Assembly (NCBI GenBank): GCA_039680785.1
Contig: JBDKSF010000009.1
Location: 1-36,023, forward strand
DNA length: 36,023 nt
DNA from: Candidatus Cloacimonas sp.
GTDB lineage: Bacteria; Cloacimonadota; Cloacimonadia; Cloacimonadales; Cloacimonadaceae
Reading direction: 5' to 3'
The notes under the pieces are model-generated. The model did no database searches. It was not told the origin of the DNA and was given only the letters and a program-made list of their open reading frames with translations. Shown here one piece after another: positions 1 through 6,165 of this stretch. Each line of letters begins with the position of its first letter. The first letter of the stretch is position 1. Made by a program: the position numbers and the translations under genes.

Positions 1-790
1 CCATAAAAGTATGGGTGAAATGCAAAGTTTGGCAAATGGAGTGGGTGACCTCAAAAAGGCGCTTACCAATGTTAAAACGCGGGGTGTTTTAGGCGAAATT
101 CAGCTGGGCAATTTGCTGGAAGAAATACTAACTTCGGAACAGTATGAAAAGAATTTCCGTCCCAATAAAAATCGGGAAGAAAGAGTAGAATTCGCAATTC
201 GCTTGCCTGGTAATTCAGAAGAGCAAGAATCTGTCTATTTGCCTATAGATGCAAAGTTTCCGATTGAGGACTATCATAGAATTATGGATGCTTATGATTC
301 GGGAGACCTGGCGGCGGTGGAAAGTGCGCGTAAAAATTTGGTGCAAAGGATAAAAAACTGTGCCAAAGATATATTTGACAAATATTTGAATCCACCTGTC
401 ACAACTGACTTCGGAATGCTGTTTTTGCCTTTTGAGGGACTCTATGCGGAAGTTCTTAGAAATGCGGGACTTTTTGAATCCGTTATGCGCGATTATCATA
501 TTATTATTTGCGGTCCTACAACTACCGCAGCCGTGATAAACAGTTTACAAGTCGGGTTCAGAACTTTGGCGATCCAAAAAAAGACCTCCGAGGTCTGGAA
601 AATACTTGCTTCCATCAAACAAGAATTTGGCAAATTCGGAACTATTTTGGAAAAAACCCAAAAGAAATTACAAGAGGCCTCCAATAACATTGAAGAAGCA
701 AGTCACCGGAGTCGTCAAATTGAAAAACGCCTGGATAAAGTGCAGGAATTACCGGTAGAAGATAGTGAACATATTTTGGACATAATGTAG
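1..790 (+). CDS. rmuC: DNA recombination protein RmuC, 3' part (truncated by window edge)
   Basis: The frame is open through the first base, so this is the C-terminal part of a longer gene; RmuC proteins are usually about 400-500 residues and roughly 260 are visible. The visible part matches the conserved RmuC core, a predicted nuclease-like fold, around the GVLGEIQLGNLLEEIL segment, with YLPIDAKFPIEDY and the CGPTTTAAVINSLQVGF segment after it, then a C-terminal helical, coiled-coil-like tail (EEASHRSRQIEKRLDKVQ). RmuC is linked to limiting DNA rearrangement, but its exact biochemistry is not settled. The ATG at position 11 is an internal methionine, not the start. The TAG stop lies inside a dispersed palindromic repeat that begins at 787. 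Confidence 0.9.
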   Translation, partial: HKSMGEMQSLANGVGDLKKALTNVKTRGVLGEIQLGNLLEEILTSEQYEKNFRPNKNREERVEFAIRLPGNSEEQESVYLPIDAKFPIEDYHRIMDAYDSGDLAAVESARKNLVQRIKNCAKDIFDKYLNPPVTTDFGMLFLPFEGLYAEVLRNAGLFESVMRDYHIIICGPTTTAAVINSLQVGFRTLAIQKKTSEVWKILASIKQEFGKFGTILEKTQKKLQEASNNIEEASHRSRQIEKRLDKVQELPVEDSEHILDIM

Positions 791-885
791 CCGGAGGACG
801 CTGTTCCTCCGCAAGAAAAAAAATGCGGAGCTTCAGCGAGCTCCGGCTACCCAAAATGCAGAGCTTCAGCGAGCTCCGACTACAC
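787..885. repeat. 33-bp palindromic repeat cluster (copy 1 of 3 loci)
   Basis: GTAGCCGGAGGAC starts on the rmuC stop codon and forms an inverted GGAGGA/TCCTCC hairpin. It is followed by two tandem 33-bp units starting at 824 and 857, each with the self-complementary arms GGAGCT and AGCTCC (first G of the second unit changed to A) around TCAGCG. The same unit recurs at 6011-6165 and 15535-15629. The tract fills the gap between rmuC and thiN, where it could also act as a convergent transcript end. Confidence 0.8.
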
Positions 886-908
886 AAAAACTGTTTTCTG
901 ACAACTGT

Positions 909-1577
909 TTAGTTTGTTAGAACCGCTAAACAGATGCCTTCTTTTTTAATTATATTTGCCCGGTCGGAAGTAATCACATTACTAACTCCCCGGGATTGAT
1001 AATTCCTAATTATCAGGTCTGTTAGAGGATATTTCAGATTCTGAGAAAAAGCAAATTCTATTTTGGGGGAAAGTGGCAACAAAGAAAGCAATTTTCCGCT
1101 GCAATTAACAAATTCAATGCTATCGGGCAAAATAAAGACGGTCTGATTTTCACTTTCCACGCGATAAGGAGTAGGAAACGACATTTTTACGGCAAAAGGA
1201 AGTTGCCTTTTCAATAGAAGCAAGGCAACGGACAAAGAATGGTCAAATCTACCCTGAAAATCGTTACAGATAATTATGTCACTATCTGGAAAGTGTTTAT
1301 GACACCAGTCAAAAGCAAGTTCCGTATCGGTTTCATTTTTCTCGGAGGGGAAAAGATAAGTGGGTGTTTGGCTATATTTTTTTAGCAAAGCTGGCTCTAC
1401 GGAATCTTGATCTCCTACTAATATCTCTGGCTTCAAACCCAGTTCATCAAGGTGTTTCAATCCATTATCTACGGCAATTATATGATCGGTAGTTTTGATG
1501 TTATGATAACCGGAAACGATATCCCGGGGAGAATGATTGGTAAAAAGATATGCCTTTGAATTTTCACCGTAGGGCAT
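909..1577 (-). CDS. thiN: Thiamine diphosphokinase
   Basis: A 222-residue protein of the thiamin pyrophosphokinase family, which transfers a pyrophosphate group from ATP to thiamine to make thiamine diphosphate in the cytoplasm. Visible signatures are the metal-binding VGDQDS motif near residues 54-59 and the NETDTELAF motif near 81-89, both typical of the catalytic domain, followed by the GRFDHSLS segment near 109-116. The C-terminal half matches the beta-rich thiamine-binding domain in length and position. Its start overlaps the end of the M23 peptidase gene by 14 bases, so the two are probably translated from one mRNA. I see no TPP riboswitch upstream of the pair. The stop is TAA. Confidence 0.88.
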   Translation of the reverse strand: MPYGENSKAYLFTNHSPRDIVSGYHNIKTTDHIIAVDNGLKHLDELGLKPEILVGDQDSVEPALLKKYSQTPTYLFPSEKNETDTELAFDWCHKHFPDSDIIICNDFQGRFDHSLSVALLLLKRQLPFAVKMSFPTPYRVESENQTVFILPDSIEFVNCSGKLLSLLPLSPKIEFAFSQNLKYPLTDLIIRNYQSRGVSNVITSDRANIIKKEGICLAVLTN

Positions 1578-2463
1578 AGAGCGGTTCCTCTATGCGATTT
1601 AAATAAGCGACGGGATTCACTTTTTCTTGATTTAGATGCACTTCATAATGTAAATGAGGTCCGGTCGAAAGCCCTGAAGTGCCTATCAAACCAATAATCT
1701 GACCCTTAATAACTTGCTCTCCAGATTGAACCATATAACTGTAAAGATGAGCATAAAGGGTTTCATAGCCATTGCCATGATCTATTTTGATTCTTTTCCC
1801 ATAATTAGTGTCATAATCAGTAGTTATAACTGTTCCCGCGGCGGTGGCGTAAACAGGTGTTCCGGTTTGATTGGCTATATCCATTCCACTATGAAATTCA
1901 ATGTCGTTGTAAATAGGATGCACTCGTAAGCCCCAGCCATCCGAAATTCTACCAAAAGTAGGATAGATGGAAGGAATGAACTCATCCGTTGTATTTTCCG
2001 TAGAAATGGGATTGGATGCTGCAACTGGTTCAGAAATCGCCGTTAAAATAGTGGCAAGCTTAATTTCCAGGTTATCCATTTTTTCGCGTAAAGCAGGTTC
2101 AAAAGTAACTTTTTGTTTGCTCCCTTGCTTTAGATCCAAGGCAGGATAATCTTTGGCATCCTTAGAGATATTTACCTGTAAAGTATCTAACCTCTGATAG
2201 ATGGAATCAACCGTGGCGGCGTAAAAATCAAGCTTCCAACGCATATTTTTGTTTTCCGTTTCCAAACGCTTGAGCTGTTCATTTCTGCTGGCGTTTCCAC
2301 TTACCGTAATAAACATTATAAGAGTGGAAACCACTAAAAACAGCAGTAAAACAGCTATCAAAATCAAGGCATAATGAGGCATTATGAAACTGTGTTTAGC
2401 TCCATCCATTCCAACTTGATAGCTGATTTGCATTTTCCCTTTGCTTATATAATCGTTATTCAA
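1564..2463 (-). CDS. Membrane-anchored M23 family metallopeptidase
   Basis: A 299-residue protein with a short cytoplasmic N-terminus, one transmembrane segment at about residues 31-55, a coiled-coil stretch at about 60-100, a linker, and an M23 (LytM/peptidase family) domain at about 165-290. The zinc ligands are intact: H191 and D195 in HSGMD, and H272 in GPHLHYE, with H239 in YAHL as the usual catalytic histidine. A complete active site suggests a real peptidoglycan endopeptidase rather than a degenerate EnvC/NlpD-type activator. The architecture resembles the coiled-coil plus M23 proteins that act in cell division or cell shape. It sits 57 bases downstream of the tRNA-Glu(CTC) gene on the same strand with no obvious promoter of its own, so it may be transcribed with the tRNA cluster. 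Confidence 0.87.
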   Translation of the reverse strand: MNNDYISKGKMQISYQVGMDGAKHSFIMPHYALILIAVLLLFLVVSTLIMFITVSGNASRNEQLKRLETENKNMRWKLDFYAATVDSIYQRLDTLQVNISKDAKDYPALDLKQGSKQKVTFEPALREKMDNLEIKLATILTAISEPVAASNPISTENTTDEFIPSIYPTFGRISDGWGLRVHPIYNDIEFHSGMDIANQTGTPVYATAAGTVITTDYDTNYGKRIKIDHGNGYETLYAHLYSYMVQSGEQVIKGQIIGLIGTSGLSTGPHLHYEVHLNQEKVNPVAYLNRIEEPLYALR

Positions 2464-2520
2464 TTTATTTCTCGATATTTAGTTTTATAATGCAAGATAT
2501 GAACCAATAAATCAGTAATT

Positions 2521-2596
2521 TGGCATCCCGTAGGGGAATCGAACCCCTGTTGCATGACTGAGAATCACGAGTCCTAGGCCACTAGACGAACGGGAC
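2521..2596 (-). tRNA. tRNA-Glu (CTC)
   Basis: Read on the minus strand the gene folds as a cloverleaf. The acceptor GTCCCGT pairs with ACGGGAT, with a G-U pair at 1:72. The anticodon stem CGTGA/TCATG closes the seven-base loop TTCTCAG with anticodon CTC. The T arm GGGGTTCGATTCCCC is canonical. The discriminator is G and the CCA end is encoded. It is the last of three tRNAs in the minus-strand cluster. Confidence 0.93.
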
Positions 2597-2632
2597 ATAG
2601 ATTGCATAATTTATTTTATACTCTAACTTTTA

Positions 2633-2707
2633 TGGCGACCCCTAGGGGAATTGAACCCCTCTTGCAAGAATGAAAATCTTGAGTCCTAACCAATAGACGA
2701 AGGGGTC
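2633..2707 (-). tRNA. tRNA-Glu (TTC)
   Basis: The minus-strand cloverleaf has acceptor GACCCCT paired with AGGGGTC, anticodon stem CAAGA/TCTTG and loop TTTTCAT with anticodon TTC. The T arm is GGGGTTCAATTCCCC, the discriminator is G and CCA is encoded. D arm and T arm are nearly the same as in the neighbouring tRNA-Glu(CTC), which suggests an old tandem duplication. Confidence 0.94.
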
Positions 2708-2713
2708 GCAAAC

Positions 2714-2788
2714 TGGTGATCCAGGTTGGACTCGAACCAACGACTCTCTGCTTAAAAGGCAGATACTCTTCCGCTGAGTTACTGGACC
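2714..2788 (-). tRNA. tRNA-Lys (TTT)
   Basis: The minus-strand cloverleaf has acceptor GGTCCAG paired with CTGGATC (one G-U), anticodon stem TCTGC/GCAGA and loop CTTTTAA with anticodon TTT. The T arm is GTTGGTTCGAGTCCAAC, the discriminator is A and CCA is encoded. It is the first tRNA of the cluster, with a TTGACA box about 50 bases upstream. Confidence 0.94.
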
Positions 2789-2813
2789 CTAATTATTGTT
2801 TACATTATTGAGC

Positions 2814-2842
2814 TAACTTTTGAAGAGCTGCTTTTGTGTCAA
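2814..2842 (-). promoter_or_regulatory. Candidate promoter of the tRNA cluster
   Basis: On the minus strand GCTTGACA (TTGACA at 2842-2837) is followed by a 17-base spacer and AAGTTA. This places a start site about 20 bases before tRNA-Lys. The -35 box is perfect and the -10 is weak, as in the other candidates in this window. Confidence 0.5.
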
Positions 2843-2869
2843 GCAAAATTCCTTGCCCTTATGTGTTAT

Positions 2870-3271
2870 CTATTTCTCCATATATTGAAAGAGCTGCTCA
2901 AAAACATCTACCGGTAATCGTTTTGCTTTGCCTCCTGAAGCAAAAACGATGATCAAGGATGCCTCAAAGCATTTTTCGCCTTTCCCATTATATATTTCTT
3001 GAACCCATTTCCCTTTGATGCGATTCATTTCTGTAAAGCAGCTTTTGATGGTTACCATTTCATCGTGGTCTATGGATTTCAGATAATTCAATTCCACATA
3101 GCGGATTAACAGTTGAATTCCTTTTTCCTGTAAAGTGGATTGGGCAAGATTCATTTCGAACAATGCTTCACTGCGTGCCGCTTCCAATAATTGCAGATAG
3201 TTGGCATTATTTAAATGGCCGTAAATATCGCATTCATAGCCATAGATTCTTTTCGTAAAAGTCCAAATCAT
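2870..3271 (-). CDS. Acyl-CoA thioesterase, 4HBT/YbgC-like hotdog fold
   Basis: A 133-residue single-domain protein of the 4-hydroxybenzoyl-CoA thioesterase type. The signature YECDIYGHLNNANYL at residues 12-26 holds the catalytic-type aspartate D15 and the GHxNNxxY loop; E30 in LLEAARSEAL follows as in the family. Such enzymes hydrolyse acyl-CoA or acyl-ACP thioesters in the cytoplasm, but the substrate cannot be told from sequence. The length is typical. GAGG lies 9 bases before the ATG. It is divergent from the YfhO-like gene. No Tol-Pal genes are nearby, so the YbgC name should not be taken as function. Confidence 0.82.
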   Translation of the reverse strand: MIWTFTKRIYGYECDIYGHLNNANYLQLLEAARSEALFEMNLAQSTLQEKGIQLLIRYVELNYLKSIDHDEMVTIKSCFTEMNRIKGKWVQEIYNGKGEKCFEASLIIVFASGGKAKRLPVDVFEQLFQYMEK

Positions 3272-3312
3272 TATTCTTTATCCTCATAGATATATAGGGA
3301 GCGGAAATTTGC

Positions 3313-3341
3313 TTGACCGATATACCTGTTTATATTATTAT
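3313..3341 (+). promoter_or_regulatory. Candidate promoter of the YfhO-like gene
   Basis: GCTTGACC is followed by exactly 17 bases and TATTAT, then GG. This is the best -35/-10 pair in the window. The predicted start is about 20 bases before the ATG at 3370, leaving room for GAGG at 3361-3364. Confidence 0.65.
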
Positions 3342-3369
3342 GGAAAAAAATACCTAAGTAGAGGATATT

Positions 3370-5856
3370 ATGGCAGCAAAAAATGTCAATCAGAAAATAA
3401 TCCAGAATAAAAGAAAGCCGAATATACCATCGACTGCAACCAAGGTAAAACAACCATCCGCTTTCAGTAAACATCTTCCGTGGATCTTAGTGTTTATTCT
3501 TTTTCTTTTGTTAAGTTTAATTTATTTCCCTGTTGCCTATCAGGGAAAAGCACCTCAGGCATCAGACATAAATCAATGGCAAGGTGCTGCTAAAGCTATT
3601 ATTGACTACAATGCAACTCATAAAGACAACGCTCTTTGGACTCCTTATATGTTTTCCGGTATGCCAACTTATATGATTTCCTTTCCCAATCGTTATCCAT
3701 TTTTGGAAAGCATAACTAAGCTGACCGATAAAATTATCAACTGGCGTATTTTCTTGCTGTTTATTGGAGGTCTGGGTATCTTTTTGCTTTTAAGGCAGCT
3801 GAAAATGGATCCCTGGATTGCCTTTTTTGCCGCCATTGCTTTCACTTTTTCCTGCCATTGGGTGGGTTTATTGGATATTGGCCATAATACCAAATTTCGC
3901 GCTTTAATGTATATTCCTTGGGTTGTTTGGGCTCTCTTGCGTTTAAAAGAAAAGCCCAATATGCTCAATTTGGGCTTGCTGGCAACTTTTCTGATTACGC
4001 AATTAAGGGAAAATCATCCTCAGATAACCTATTATCTTTATTTGTTCATTGGAATGTTTTGGATTTACGGCTTAATTGAAGCAATTAAGGCAAAGCAATA
4101 TAAAAAGTTTGGGAACTGGACAGGGCTAATTATTATTGCTTTTGTTTTAACCGCTATGGCGGTGATGAATCCTTATCTATCTACTTGGGAATATAGTCAT
4201 TACACAATGCGGGGAGGAACAGCCGGACTGGAAAAAAGTTATGCTCAGGCATGGAGTTTTCCTCCTATGGAAATAATCGCACTGCTAATTCCCAATTTCT
4301 TTGGGGGCATTAATGAATATTATTGGGGTGCGATGCCTTTTACGCAAATTTATAATTACTTTGGCATAGTTGTTTTAGCTTTGGGAGTGATGGCTCTTTT
4401 TGGCAAGCATAGAAAGTTCTCCCTCTTTTTGTGGATTGCTTCCGCTATCTTTATGCTGCTAAGTTTTGGCAGTTTTGCGCCTGTGCTTTCTGATTTCTTT
4501 TTTAAATATCTTCCAATGTTCAATAAATTCCGGGTGCCTTCTATGACGCTAATAATGGTTCAATTTATTGCTGTTCTTCTGGCTGCTTTGGGTTTGGATA
4601 CAATTGCTTCCCTGGAAAATAACAGCAAGTGGCAGAAGAAATTATTTACGGCTTTTTGGGTTAGCGGCGTGGTTTTTATCCTGTTCTTGATTTTGGGTAA
4701 AAGTATTTGTAGCGGTCTGCCTTTTACTAAAGCGGAAGAAATTGCCCGTTATAAAGAACAAAATGCGCTTAGCCAATTAGCATCGCTTAAGACAATGCGT
4801 CTTAATATGCTTTACAAAAGCGGGATAATGAGTTTGCTATTGCTGACCGTTTCGATTGGGTTATGTTATCTTGCCAGCGTAAAAAAAATAAAGAAAGTTG
4901 CCTTGATCTTGCTGATCACCCTGATTACTTTCATTGACCTCTATATATACACTGGCAAGCATTTAAAAGACCTCTATCCGGCAGATGAGAGAGCAGCGCG
5001 TTTCGTGACTCAGGATTTTGATCAATTTTTACTTGAGGATAAAGACAACTATCGCATTTATCCTTTTAATATGGGGCGAGTTAGAACTGCCGGAGAATGG
5101 GCTTATTATCATCAAACCATTGATGGTTACAGCGCTGCCAAACTAAAACGCTATGATGATATCTGGAAATTGATTCAGGGAGATGAAAAAAATGATGGCG
5201 AGTTTCTTCGCTATTTAAAAGGTGTCTATGCAAAAGGTGGAATTGAAACACCTACACCCATTTTGGATATGTTGGCTACCAGGTATATTGTCTTTCCTGA
5301 TTCATTACCCTATGCCTCACTTTTAAATAAAATCAAGCCCGTTTTTAGCAGTTATACCGGTGCCAATATCTATCAAAATTTAACCGCTTACCCGCGGGCT
5401 TGGTTTGTTGACTCGCTGTCCGTAATTTCGGATCAGAATAGGCGTTTGCAAAAAATGCGTGACCCATACTTTAATCCGCGTTCTTTGGCTATTGTGGAAA
5501 GTAAAATAGAAGGCGTTTCTAAACCAGATAGCTGTTTTGCAAAAGAGACATTGTTTGATATGCACAATGTGAAATATGATGTGGCAACTGATAAGAATTC
5601 ATTTCTGGTTGTTTCCGAAATTTATTATCCTGCTGGCTGGAAGGCCTTTATAGATGGCAAAGAAACCGAGATTTATCCTGTAAATCATATTTTGAGGGGA
5701 GTTAAAATCCCTGCGGGCAAACATACTTTGGAAATGAAGTTTATCTCCAAGACCTATAACCTTAGCTTGATTTTAAGTTTAACAGGTATCCTGGCAACAG
5801 TTGTTCTTCTGGCAATAGGAATTGGCTGGGAAATGAAAAAAGTCGAGAGGTCTTGA
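3370..5856 (+). CDS. YfhO-family polytopic membrane protein
   Basis: An 828-residue integral membrane protein. After a basic cytoplasmic tail, the first transmembrane helix is at about residues 37-55. A first extracytoplasmic loop follows with an acidic residue (D66 in ASDINQW) placed as in GT-C glycosyltransferases. Many hydrophobic helices run to about residue 530, then comes a soluble domain and a final helix near 795-820. This is the layout of Pfam YfhO, proteins thought to transfer sugars from lipid carriers on the outer face of the membrane; Bacillus YfhO glycosylates lipoteichoic acid. No substrate can be assigned here. GAGG lies five bases before the ATG. The last four codons (VERS) and the TGA stop come from a 16-bp tandem repeat that begins at 5840. 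Confidence 0.85.
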   Translation: MAAKNVNQKIIQNKRKPNIPSTATKVKQPSAFSKHLPWILVFILFLLLSLIYFPVAYQGKAPQASDINQWQGAAKAIIDYNATHKDNALWTPYMFSGMPTYMISFPNRYPFLESITKLTDKIINWRIFLLFIGGLGIFLLLRQLKMDPWIAFFAAIAFTFSCHWVGLLDIGHNTKFRALMYIPWVVWALLRLKEKPNMLNLGLLATFLITQLRENHPQITYYLYLFIGMFWIYGLIEAIKAKQYKKFGNWTGLIIIAFVLTAMAVMNPYLSTWEYSHYTMRGGTAGLEKSYAQAWSFPPMEIIALLIPNFFGGINEYYWGAMPFTQIYNYFGIVVLALGVMALFGKHRKFSLFLWIASAIFMLLSFGSFAPVLSDFFFKYLPMFNKFRVPSMTLIMVQFIAVLLAALGLDTIASLENNSKWQKKLFTAFWVSGVVFILFLILGKSICSGLPFTKAEEIARYKEQNALSQLASLKTMRLNMLYKSGIMSLLLLTVSIGLCYLASVKKIKKVALILLITLITFIDLYIYTGKHLKDLYPADERAARFVTQDFDQFLLEDKDNYRIYPFNMGRVRTAGEWAYYHQTIDGYSAAKLKRYDDIWKLIQGDEKNDGEFLRYLKGVYAKGGIETPTPILDMLATRYIVFPDSLPYASLLNKIKPVFSSYTGANIYQNLTAYPRAWFVDSLSVISDQNRRLQKMRDPYFNPRSLAIVESKIEGVSKPDSCFAKETLFDMHNVKYDVATDKNSFLVVSEIYYPAGWKAFIDGKETEIYPVNHILRGVKIPAGKHTLEMKFISKTYNLSLILSLTGILATVVLLAIGIGWEMKKVERS

Positions 5857-5997
5857 AGTCGAGGGGTCGAGAAGTCGAGGGGTCTTGAAGTCGAGAGGGC
5901 TTAAAGTCGAGAGGTCGAGAGGTCGAGGGGTCTTGAAGTCGAGAGGGCTTAAAGTCGAGGGGTCTTAAAGTCGAGAGGTCTTGAAGTCGAGGGGAAG
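5840..5997. repeat. 16-bp tandem repeat array, ten units
   Basis: Ten head-to-tail 16-bp units of the form AAGTCGAGRGGTCTTG start at 5840, 5856, 5872, 5888, 5904, 5920, 5936, 5952, 5968 and 5984. Units vary at a few positions (GTCTTG, GTCGAG, GGCTTA); the last is 14 bases. The first unit overlaps the 3' end of the YfhO-like gene and provides its stop. The open frame on the other strand is a by-product of the repeat. Confidence 0.95.
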
Positions 5998-6010
5998 ATA
6001 GCAAGTTTGG

Positions 6011-6165
6011 GTAGCCGGAGCTCGCTGTAGCTCCGCTTTTGGGGTAGCCGGAGCTCGCTTTTTTTTCATGCGGAGGAACGGCGTCCTCCGGCTACACGCC
6101 GGGTTTCACTTTTCCACCTTTCCACTTTTCCACTTTCTTGTGGAGGAACCGCATCCTCCGGCTAC
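6011..6165. repeat. 33-bp palindromic repeat cluster (copy 2 of 3 loci)
   Basis: Degenerate and complete copies of the family seen at 787 and 15535: GTAGCCGGAGCTCGCTGTAG at 6011, a second partial copy at 6044, and a full hairpin GGAGGAACGGCGTCCTCC at 6072-6089. A final copy at 6142-6165 is read on the minus strand as GTAGCCGGAGGATGCGG, and its TAG is the valS stop. Between them lies a small CACTTTTCCA-type tandem tract (about 6107-6138). The segment separates the convergent yfhO-like and valS genes. Confidence 0.8.

Noticed and set aside
5762-6004. 80-codon minus-strand frame rich in Ser, Arg, Leu and Pro
   Set aside because: It is generated by the 16-bp tandem array and the end of the YfhO-like gene read backwards; no ribosome-binding site or family similarity.
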